This document shows positions 45,600-53,444 of a DNA stretch of 64,000 nt, piece after piece. The position numbers and the translations under genes were made by a program. The notes beneath the pieces were generated by a model. The model made no database searches. It was not told the DNA's origin and saw only the letters and a list, made by a program, of their open reading frames with translations. Source of the stretch: Pseudonocardia terrae (lineage in GTDB: Bacteria > Actinomycetota > Actinomycetes > Mycobacteriales > Pseudonocardiaceae); NCBI RefSeq assembly GCF_021343995.1, contig NZ_JAJTTE010000021.1:50530-114529 (forward strand), written 5' to 3'. Numbering within the stretch: position 1 is the first letter of the stretch; each line of letters starts with the position of its first letter.

Positions 45600-46942
45600 G
45601 TGAGGGACAGCATCGGCGCCGCGTCGGCGCGGTCCGGCCGAGCCACCTCATGTTCACCAGCGGCATCGGCTCGCTGGTGGGCCTGGCGACGTTCCAGTTC
45701 GTCAACGACATCGCGCAGCGGCCGCACGAGGCCCGCTTCGTGCACGCGGACTGCCCGCGCTCGCGCAAGCGCCCGCTCGCCGTTGCCGCGCGTTTCGTGC
45801 TCAGCTGCCGGAACGGCCACCTCGACGACTTCCCGTACCGCCAGTTCGTGCACCACGGCGCGCCGTGCGCGAACGCGCCGAAGCCGCGGCTGCGGATGCA
45901 GGACCGTAGTGCGAACGTCGGCGCGAACGTCGAGATCCAGTGGGGGCGTCGAACCAGTGGTTCGCCCGGACGCTCTCCGCACTCGCGGTCCCGCGGACGG
46001 GAGAGAGCGAGCTGGCGGCCAAGGTCGCCGAGCTGTGGCTCCATCTCGAGACGTGTCCGCGGGTGGCTCTGCCCTACGCCCGCGCGAACGTCGAGCCCCT
46101 GAAGTTCGGGCTCGCGGAGTGGAGCGACGAGATCTGGGAGGCGATGGACTCCCACCGCGCCCACCTCGACATCGCCGAGGACGGGACGGCCGAGGAGGGC
46201 TTCCCGGACCTGCAGGCCGAGGAGTGGGCGATCTTCGCGGCGTCCCGGCACCCGGCGCCCACCCCGGACTTCACGCTGCACCGGCAGGACGTGCCCGCCG
46301 AGCTCAGCGGACACCTCGACGACCTGGTCCAGGTGGAGCGGCTGCGGGAGGCCCGGGCCCTGGTCGGCTTCACCCGGCTCGATGCGCCGGACCCGGAGGA
46401 CCCCGATTCGTCCCGACGGCGCCGCTGGGGCGCGCGGAGCATCTCGACTGGGTGCCCGCCACCGAGGTCCGGGGTGAGGGGCTGTGTTCATCAAGCTGCC
46501 TGAACCATTACTGCAGCAGTGGGAGCAGCAGGTCGCGGAGTCCGAGGTCGTCGTCGCCCATCGCGAGGCCTACCGGCGGTACCGGACCAACCGACGCTCC
46601 GACCGGCTGAAGGGGACCTTCAAGCCTCTCGCCGGATGGCCCGGTGCCCGGGTTCCGGACAGCGAGGGCACGCTCGGCGGGCTGGTCTCGCTCGGCGAGC
46701 CACGCACGTTCACCCGGGTGTTCCGGCGGGCGCTCGCGGACGCGCACCGCTGCTCGTCGGACCCGTTGTGTTCGGAGCGCATCCTCACGGCTCCGGCGGA
46801 CTTCCTCCACGGGGCCGCCTGTCACGTGTGCCTCTTCGTGTCCGAGACGACCTGCGAGCGCGGCAACCGCTTCCTGGACCGCCGCTTCGTCGTGCCGATC
46901 GACCCCGCCTTCCCAGCCGTCTACCCGGACGCCGTCCGGTGA
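45596..46942 (+). pseudogene. drmB: DISARM DUF1998 protein DrmB, frameshifted and internally deleted
   Basis: Begins MSEGQHRRRVGAVRPSHLMF and stays readable to RSANVGANVEIQ. It shifts near 45938 to QWFARTLSALAVPRTGESEL, shifts again near 46415 (LGRAEHLDWVPATEVRGEG) and near 46482 (FIKLPEPLLQQWEQQV). A deletion near 46655 then joins GWPGARV to PDSEGTLGGLVSLGEPRTF and loses the usual H-T-x-S-H-x-L-I segment. The zinc-like DUF1998 end survives (HGAACHVCLFVSETTCERGN). DrmA and DrmB act together in DISARM; this copy cannot. Confidence 0.78.
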
Positions 46943-47737
46943 CGAAGCCTGCGGAGTCGCCCATGGGCACAGCGAGGTCGTTCGCCGAGGCCGCCGTCCG
47001 GCTCGCCGACGAGGTCGACCCCGGGTTGCTGGAGGACCTCGCGGAGGCGGTGTCGGACGATCCGGCGCGCGAGCACGCGATGGTGGCCGCCGTCGTCCGG
47101 CCGGACGACGCCGAGTTCTGCCGAGCGGTGCTGCGCGCCCGATGCTCCGAGGGGCGCGGGGTGCTCGAGTCGGCGGCCTACCTGCGCGGGGTCGCGGCGG
47201 CGTACCGACACCGGACGCGGACGGAGTCCGTCGAGGCGGTGTGGAGCGGACCGCACCTGCACGAGGTGCCGTTGCGGTCGACCGCGGCGGTGCTCGTCGA
47301 CGTCGTGCGGCGGGCGCGCGGCACCCTCTGGCTCACGACGTACTCGGCCGGCGCCTACCCGCCGCTGCGGGAGGCACTGGTCGACGGCCGGACGCGCGGG
47401 GTGCGGGTCCGCGTCCTGGTGGAGACCCTGCAGGGGGCGGGGAGCGCGCTGAACGGGGACCAACCCGGCAAGGCCTTCCTCGGCATCCCCGGCCCGGAGC
47501 TCTGGCAGTGGCCGGTCGACCGGCGCCCGGACCGGTCCACCCGGATGCACGCCAAGATCGTCCTTGCCGACGCCCGGGAGATGCTGGTGTCCAGCGCGAA
47601 CCTCACCGCCGCGGGGGCGGACCGCAATCTGGAGGCGGGGATCCTCGTCCGCGGGGGACCGCCCCGCGCCGCGCCGCCGAGCACCTGGACCGCCTCGCGG
47701 CAGGCGAGGACCTCCGGCCGTTGTTCGTGGGCGCCCG
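46939..47737 (+). pseudogene. drmC: DISARM phospholipase D-like protein DrmC, frameshifted near its end
   Basis: GTG 46939 overlaps the drmB stop by 4 bp. The first ~240 codons are intact: ARSFAEAAVRLADEVDPGLL, then LWLTTYSAGAYPPLREAL, and the HKD motif HAKIVLADAREMLVSSAN. The frame is lost near 47670 after LEAGILVRGG; the true C-terminus (RRAAEHLDRLAAGEDLRPLF) continues in another frame. A missing ~20-residue tail might be tolerated, so this is the least damaged of the DISARM genes, but partner loss makes activity unlikely. Confidence 0.75.
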
Positions 47738-48800
47738 GCGAGCGAGCCCACGATCGCCTCGGCCGACATGGCGCGCGGCTCGCGGGAGTCGGGCGAGCCG
47801 CCGTGAGCAACAGGCGGCGACGCTTCGGCGACTTCCCCCAACCCGTCGGGGGATCCGCCGCGAGCCCGCTCTACCGACTCGCGGACGTCGAGCGACGGCT
47901 GCGCGACCACGGCCGCACGGCGGAGATCTCGCCGCTGGACCGGGTCTGGCAGCGCATGCGGTCCGGTGTGGACGACCATCGGCTCGGCGAGGTCGTGGGT
48001 GACCACCCCGGCGGTGGTCTGTCGGCTCGCCGCCGAGCTCGCCGAGGTCCGCGGGCGGACGGTGCTGGATCCGGCCTGTGGCACCGGCGGTCTGCTCGCG
48101 GGGCGATCGAGGGCGGCGCGTCCGAGGTGTGGGGTATCGACGTCGACGAGGCGGCGGCCCGGATCTCGGCCGGACGCGTGCTCGCCGAGCGGGCGCACGG
48201 TCGGGTTGCGCGCGGACTCGCTGCGCGCCGACCCGTGGCCCGGCCGCCGGTTCGGGGCGGTGCTGTGCGAGCCGCCGTTCGGGGACCGGGACTGGGGTTA
48301 CGAGGAGCTCGCGGCGGACCCGCGCTGGGAGCTCGGGTTGCCGCCGCGCGGGGAGCCGGAGTTGGCGTGGCTGCAGCACTGCCTCGCCCACGCCGAGCCG
48401 CGGGCGGCCGTCGTACTGGTGCTGCCGTCGTCGGCCGCGGTGCGGCGCGCCGGGCGTCGGATCCGCTCGACGCTGGTCCGCAGCGGTGCGCTGCGCATGG
48501 TCGCCACCCTGCCCGACGACGTCGGCCGCGCGCTGGACCTGTGGCTCTTGCGTAAGCCCGCGGCGGGGGAGCAGGCCCCGGGACGTCCTGTTCCTCAGCG
48601 TGGGGATCGACGAGATCAGGTCCCGCTGGCGGGCGTTCGCCGCGGACCCGGCGTCCGCCGACGCACCCGGATCACGGCGGGTGGCACCGCTCGAGCTGCT
48701 CGACGACGACGTCGACCTCTCACCCGCCCGGCACGTCCCGCCCACCGACGTTCCGGTCGACCTGGACGCGCTCGCCGCGGCCGTCGACACGGCGTCGAGA
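47738..48800 (+). pseudogene. N6-adenine DNA methylase, multiply frameshifted
   Basis: The start appears mutated (ASEPTIASADMAR). A DNA-binding N-terminus follows (ARLAGVGRAAVSNRRRRFGD, SAASPLYRLADVERRLRDHG). The SAM motif RTVLDPACGTGGLL is in a second frame, EGGASEVWGIDVDEAAARIS in the first again, and the target motif AVLCEPPFGDRDWGY in the second. A last segment (DVLFLSVGIDEIRSRW) is in the third frame. At least four frame changes occur in about 1 kb. The end is truncated near 48800 against a leftward helicase remnant. Type I/HsdM-like methylases with this N-terminus often sit in defence islands. Confidence 0.75.
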
Positions 48801-49850
48801 TTTCGGCGGATCGTGCTGGCGGCGTCGTCGGCGTCGTGCTCCTGCGCGGTCGACGCGATCCGTTCGACGGCGACCCGCAGGTCCGACATGTCCTCCCGGG
48901 ACGACCCGACCACGGCGACGGCCAGCGGCTGGATCGCCTCGGGCAGCTTCTCCCGCACCTCCTTGAGCGCTCGGCCGGTCTGCGCGGTGACGAGGATCCG
49001 CTTGCCCTGGGCGAGCAAGTGGGTGATGAGGACTGCCGCGGTGTGGGTCTTGCCGGTCCCGGGCGGACCCTGGATGAGGGTCTGCGCGGTGCTGGCCGCT
49101 GGCCACCCGCCGGAGGATCTGGAGCTGTCGGTCGTTGACCGGCAGCGGCAGGAACGGGTCGTCGTCCACCCGCACCACGGCGCCGCCGGCGTGCTCGCCG
49201 TCCGCCGTCCCCGCGGGCTCGTGGTCGGCGTCGACGAGGGGGCGGATGCCGTCGGGCACCTCGCCGGCCTCACGCAGCTGCTCCACGATGCGACGGAAGA
49301 TCTCCAGCAGGCCCTTCTGCAAACGCCGGCGGAGCAGGAGGGCAGGCGCGAACGAGGTGACGGGCGAGGCACCGGGCGTGGTGGGGTCGTCGGTGTCCAG
49401 GAATCGGGCGTCGGCGGCGAGCTGGTGGGTGAGCGTGCGCCCCAGCTCGCCCATCCGGTCCCGGTCCATGGGGTGCGCGTCACTCTCGCGTGCGCGGTCG
49501 CGCAGCTCGTTGACGAGCTTCGGCTGGCCGATCAGACCCGGGTCGAGCATGTCCAGCTCCAGCACGGAGCCTTCGACGGAGTCGTCGACGAGCACGGTCA
49601 ACCGGCCCGAGTCCTCGTCGAAGTCGATGCGCGCCGCGGTGGTGAGCAGGTGCCGGCGGACCCGACCACCGCTCGGTGCTGTCCAGGCGAGCAGGCTGGT
49701 CCCGACGACGAGCTCCAACTCCTCGGGATGACCCGCGGCGGGGACGTGGGCGGAGAACAGGTCGTTGTAGTAGTCCCGGACCGGCCGGTCGCGCAGCTCG
49801 TGGCTTCGTGGCCAAGAGCCTTGGGCTTCGGTCCCGAGTCCTGCGCCTCC
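48795..49850 (-). pseudogene. superfamily I-type helicase/ATPase fragment, truncated at both ends
   Basis: One frame gives VRDYYNDLFSAH, ELELVVGTSLLAWTAPSGG and DDDPFLPLPVNDRQLQIL; it shifts near 49097 into LIQGPPGTGKTHTAAVL (Walker A), then GKRILVTAQTGRALKEVREK and EDMSDLRVAVERIASTAQEH. It stops making sense near 48795, where the methylase remnant on the other strand also ends. The N-terminal part is lost next to the tRNA. This resembles large defence-associated SF1 helicases, but motifs II-VI are missing. Confidence 0.7.
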
Positions 49851-49864
49851 GCAGGCGACGGCGG

Positions 49865-49938
49865 TGCCCCCGGTGAGACTCGAACTCACACTGGGCGGAT
49901 TTTGAGTCCGCTGCCTCTGCCGATTGGGCTACGGGGGC
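49865..49938 (-). tRNA. tRNA-Leu(CAA)
   Basis: 74-nt cloverleaf on the minus strand. The acceptor stem is GCCCCCG/CGGGGGC with discriminator A, the D arm is GCCC...GAGGC-like, and the anticodon stem GCGGA/TCCGC has loop CTCAAAA (anticodon CAA). The variable region is short (CCAGT), and the T arm is GTGAG-TTCGAGT-CTCAC. CCA is not encoded. A short variable arm is unusual for tRNA-Leu in general; I recall similar short Leu(CAA) tRNAs next to Rv1626-type genes in actinobacteria. Its 3' end faces the decayed island. Confidence 0.85.
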
Positions 49939-50067
49939 CGCCAGGTCGCCGACTGTGTTCTCGCTCGCGTCGCACGGGATCACACGCGCAGGGCAACCTG
50001 GATGCAACCCTATCGTCGCTACCCTGGGTCCTTGCGTTCGACCCGCACGCCTAAGGAGAACCCACCC

Positions 50068-50697
50068 GTGAGCCAGCCAGTGTCCGAGGACAAGACGACC
50101 GACGACGGACCCGCCGTCGGCTGGCGCGTCCTCGTGGTGGAGGACGAGGCGCTGATCCGCCTCGACCTGACCGAGATGCTCGGGGAAGAGGGATACCAGA
50201 TCGCGGGCGAGGCCCCCGACGGTGAAGCGGCCATCGAGATGGCCCGCGACCTCAAGCCCGACCTCGTGATCATGGACGTCAAGATGCCGAAGAAGGACGG
50301 CATCGAGGCGGCCGCCACGATCGTCGAGGAGAAGATCGCGCCCGTCGTCATGCTCACCGCCTTCAGCCAGCGCGACCTCATCGAGCGCGCGCGCGACGCC
50401 GGCGCCATGGCCTACCTGGTCAAGCCGTTCGCCCGGCACGAGCTGGTGCCCGCGATCGAGCTCGCCGTCTCCCGCTTCGCCGAGAAGCGCGCGCTCGAGG
50501 ACGAGGTCGCCACCCTGAACGAGCGCTTCGAGACCCGCAAGGTCGTCGACCGCGCCAAGGGTCTGCTGATGGCCAAGCAGAACATGACCGAGCCCGAGGC
50601 CTTCCGGTGGATCCAGCGCACCGCGATGGACCGCCGCACCACGATGAAGGCGGTCGCCGAGGCCGTCATCGAGGGGCTCGCCCCCGCGAAGGGCTGA
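50068..50697 (+). CDS. pdtaR: ANTAR-domain response regulator (PdtaR/Rv1626-like)
   Basis: 209 residues. The receiver domain spans ~20-140 (VLVVEDEALIRLDLTEML; phosphoacceptor Asp70 in LVIMDVKMPKKDG; TAFSQRD; LVKPF). The ANTAR RNA-binding domain spans ~150-205 (KVVDRAKGLLMAKQNMTEPE, RTTMKAVAEAVIEG). PdtaR, phosphorylated by PdtaS, binds tandem-hairpin RNA and prevents termination upstream of target genes. GTG 50068 follows AAGGAGAACCCACCC. Placement just after tRNA-Leu is conserved in relatives. The sensor kinase is not in this window. Confidence 0.92.
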   Translation: MSQPVSEDKTTDDGPAVGWRVLVVEDEALIRLDLTEMLGEEGYQIAGEAPDGEAAIEMARDLKPDLVIMDVKMPKKDGIEAAATIVEEKIAPVVMLTAFSQRDLIERARDAGAMAYLVKPFARHELVPAIELAVSRFAEKRALEDEVATLNERFETRKVVDRAKGLLMAKQNMTEPEAFRWIQRTAMDRRTTMKAVAEAVIEGLAPAKG

Positions 50698-50791
50698 GCG
50701 GAGCCCGCGGAGCGGGCATCCGCGCCGAGCGGAGCCCGCGGAGCGAGCATCCGGCGCTGAGCGGAGCCCGCGGAGCGGGTATCCGGCGCTG
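50696..50791 (+). repeat. three tandem 31-32-bp hairpin repeats after pdtaR
   Basis: Units begin at about 50696, 50727 and 50759, each GAGCGGAGCCCGCGGAGCGG-like. Units 1 and 3 form perfect GCCCGC-gga-GCGGG(C/T) hairpins; unit 2 has one substitution in the arm. They start at the pdtaR stop codon. Confidence 0.8.
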
Positions 50792-50831
50792 ACCGTCCGC
50801 ACCGGCCCACCCGGTCGCAGCACGTCACCAC

Positions 50832-50864
50832 GAGGCCGTCCCGGCAGACCGCCGGGGCGGCCTC
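50832..50864 (+). terminator. long hairpin terminator of pdtaR
   Basis: GAGGCCGTCCCGGC and GCCGGGGCGGCCTC form a 14-bp stem (one G-U) around AGACC. Confidence 0.75.
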
Positions 50865-51183
50865 GCCGTGTTCTCCGGGTCCCTGCGAAGATCGTTCACC
50901 CGGCGGTAATGACCCCCGTGCAGTGCGACCTTCGCCACGTGCTACCGGCGTCTGCCCTGGTCAGCGCGTTGTCGCTTGATAACGATCTGATAACTCCGCA
51001 CATTGGGTGAGGCTGCGGTCACTCTGGGCGATATCCGGTTGCGGTCTGGTAAAGCTGCCGCCGCTCGGGATGACGGGGCACCCGCCGGTGACCTAACGTC
51101 CGCGGCGCTTCCGGCGTCTGTCCGGGGGCCCGGCGGGCGCTCGGGGGACCGCCGTCGACGTGGTCGGCACGGAAGGACAGAAC
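50865..51183 (+). promoter_or_regulatory. leader/promoter region of the branched-chain amino acid transport operon
   Basis: An unusually AT-rich patch at 50969-51004 contains TTGATAAC and TGATAACT spaced 10 bp apart, a plausible promoter or regulator site. The region ends in GGAAGGACAGAAC, the livJ ribosome-binding site. No confident -35/-10 pair was assigned. Confidence 0.45.
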
Positions 51184-52416
51184 ATGAGTCGGACGCGGAA
51201 GGTCGCAGCGACCGCCGCCCTGCTCGCGGGGGCCCTCGCGCTCACCGCGTGCAGCACCAACCGTCAAGAGGCGACCGGCGGGGGCGGTGGTTCCTGCGAC
51301 ACCAGCAAGGGGACCCTCGTCGTCGGCTTCATCGCCCCGCTGTCCGGCAGCCTCTCGGCGCTGGGCCTGGGCATGAAGAACTCCACCGACCTCGCGGTGA
51401 ACCAGGCCAACCAGAACTGCACCGTGCCCGGCTACCGACTCGCCCTGCAGGCCGAGGACGACCAGGCGACCGCCCAGATCGCCGGCCAGGCCGCCACCAA
51501 GCTGGCCTCGGACCCGAACGTCGTCGGCGTGATCGGGACCCTGAACTCCTCGACCGCCCAGTCGGCGGCGCCGATCCTGGCGCAGAAGAAGATCGTCGAG
51601 ATCTCCCCGGCCAACACCAACCCGGCGCTGACCCAGGGCGACAACTACCAGACCGCCCCGGAGCGGCCGAACGCCACGTACTTCCGCACCGCCACCACGG
51701 ACGCGATCCAGGGCCCGTTCGCGGCGCAGTACCTCGTGCAGAAGGCCGGCAAGAAGAACATCGCGGTCATCGACGACGGCAAGACCTACGGCGCGGGCCT
51801 CGCGTCGCAGTTCGCCACCGAGGCGCAGAAGCTCGGCGCGAACGTGGTCGCCCGCGAGAAGGTCGGCGAGAAGGACACCGACTTCTCCGGCGTCATCGCC
51901 AAGATCCGCCCGTCGAACCCCGACGCGGTCTACTACGGCGGTGAGTACCCGGTCGCCGGCCCGCTGTCGAAGCAGCTGGCCGACGCGGGCCTCAACGTCC
52001 CGCTGATGGGCGGCGACGGCATCGTCGACAAGACCTACGTCTCGCTCGGCGGTCGCCAGGGCGACCTGGCCACGAACGTCGGCGCCCCGCCGGAGCAGCT
52101 GCCCAGCGCGAAGGCCTTCATCGACGCCTACTCCGCGGCCAAGTACTCCGAGCCGTACAGCGCCTACGGCGCGCTGACCTACGACGCCGCCAACGTCCTC
52201 ATCCAGGGCGTGGCGAAGGCGGTCGGCAACGGCACCTTCTCCGACGCGACCCGGGACGGCCTCGTCTCCGCGGTCCAGGCCACCAACCTCCAGGGCGCGA
52301 CCGGCGCCATCTCCTTCGACCAGTACGGCGACACCACCAACAAGGTGCTGACCGTCTACTCGGTCCAGGGTGGCGAGTTCCAGCCGCTGGAGACGGGCAC
52401 GTTCCCGACCAGCTGA
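51184..52416 (+). CDS. livJ: branched-chain amino acid ABC transporter substrate-binding lipoprotein
   Basis: 410 residues. The signal peptide ends in the lipobox LALTAC with Cys23 as the lipidated residue. The mature part is a type I periplasmic-binding fold (TLVVGFIAPLSGSLSALGLG; VVGVIGTLNSSTAQSAAPIL; AVIDDGKTYGAGLASQF; YYGGEYPVAGPLSKQL). It captures Leu/Ile/Val or related ligands outside the membrane for the LivHMGF transporter encoded downstream. ATG 51184 follows AAGGACAG. Closely related proteins also bind amides or urea, so ligand identity is by context. Confidence 0.88.
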   Translation: MSRTRKVAATAALLAGALALTACSTNRQEATGGGGGSCDTSKGTLVVGFIAPLSGSLSALGLGMKNSTDLAVNQANQNCTVPGYRLALQAEDDQATAQIAGQAATKLASDPNVVGVIGTLNSSTAQSAAPILAQKKIVEISPANTNPALTQGDNYQTAPERPNATYFRTATTDAIQGPFAAQYLVQKAGKKNIAVIDDGKTYGAGLASQFATEAQKLGANVVAREKVGEKDTDFSGVIAKIRPSNPDAVYYGGEYPVAGPLSKQLADAGLNVPLMGGDGIVDKTYVSLGGRQGDLATNVGAPPEQLPSAKAFIDAYSAAKYSEPYSAYGALTYDAANVLIQGVAKAVGNGTFSDATRDGLVSAVQATNLQGATGAISFDQYGDTTNKVLTVYSVQGGEFQPLETGTFPTS

Positions 52417-52517
52417 CGCGCGTCCCCCGACCCGGGGGTACGCGACGAGAACGCACGTGAGCGGGGACGGGACACCACCCGTCCCCGCTCGTGCACGCGG
52501 TGGAGGAGACCCCTCGG

Positions 52518-53444
52518 TTGTCCACGTTCCTGTCCCAGATCGCGAACGGGCTGGTGCTCGGTTCGCTGATCGCGCTGATCGCGCTCGGCTACACGATGGT
52601 CTACGGGATCATCACGCTGATCAACTTCGCGCACGGTGAGATCTTCATGGTCGGCGCCTACGGCGGCCTGGCCACCCTGACGTACATCCTGCCCACGGCG
52701 ATCGCCACGACCTGGTACTTCGCGCTGCCGATCGCCCTGGTGGCGGGCGCGCTCGTCGCGATGTTGATCGCCGTGGCCATGGAGCGCTTCGCCTATCGGC
52801 CGTTGCGCAACGCGCCACGCCTCGCCCCGCTGATCACCGCCCTCGGCGTGTCGGTCGCGCTGCAGGAGGCCATGCGCGTCTTCTACCCGGGGGCCACCGC
52901 GGCCCTGCCGTTCCCGAACCTGTTCGTCGAGGGTGCCGTCGTCATCCCGATCGGCGACGGCGTGGTGATCCGTTACGTCGGCATCCTGCTGGTCGTCATG
53001 TCGCTGGTGCTGGCCTTCGGCCTGGAGCGGTTCATCGAGCGGACCCGCCTCGGCCGCGCCATGCGCGCCACGTCCCAGGACCGCGACGTCGCCCGGCTGA
53101 TGGGCATCGACCCCGACCGTGTCATCGTGCTGACCTTCGCCATCGGCGGCGCGCTCGCCGGGGTCGCGGGCGTGCTGTACGGCAGCTACCTCAACAACAT
53201 CAACATCGACATGGGCTTCCAGAACGGTATCTTCGCGTTCACCGCGGCGGTGCTCGGCGGCATCGGCAACATCCGCGGCGCCGTGGTCGGCGGCCTGATG
53301 ATCGGGCTGGTCAAGGCGCTCGCCGGGCAGTACATGCCGGGGGGCACGGCCTACGACTATGTCTGGATCTTCGTCGTCCTGATCGCGGTCCTGGTGTTCC
53401 GGCCGCAGGGATTCTTCGGCGAGTCCGAGCGGGTGCGCGCATGA
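52518..53444 (+). CDS. livH: branched-chain amino acid ABC transporter permease LivH
   Basis: 308 residues from TTG 52518 with about eight transmembrane helices. The LivH signature is seen in GLVLGSLIALIALGYTMVYG, INFAHGEIFMVGAYGG and the coupling-loop region RTRLGRAMRATSQDRDVARL. It forms the channel with LivM. Start choice: TTG 52518 has GGTGGAGGAG ten bases upstream; GTG 52491 or 52500 would extend it by 9 or 6 residues. The stop overlaps the livM start by 4 bp. Confidence 0.88.
   Translation: MSTFLSQIANGLVLGSLIALIALGYTMVYGIITLINFAHGEIFMVGAYGGLATLTYILPTAIATTWYFALPIALVAGALVAMLIAVAMERFAYRPLRNAPRLAPLITALGVSVALQEAMRVFYPGATAALPFPNLFVEGAVVIPIGDGVVIRYVGILLVVMSLVLAFGLERFIERTRLGRAMRATSQDRDVARLMGIDPDRVIVLTFAIGGALAGVAGVLYGSYLNNINIDMGFQNGIFAFTAAVLGGIGNIRGAVVGGLMIGLVKALAGQYMPGGTAYDYVWIFVVLIAVLVFRPQGFFGESERVRA

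Noticed and set aside
50696..50791. CRISPR array
   Set aside because: Repeats are contiguous without unique spacers, only three units, and no cas genes occur in the window.
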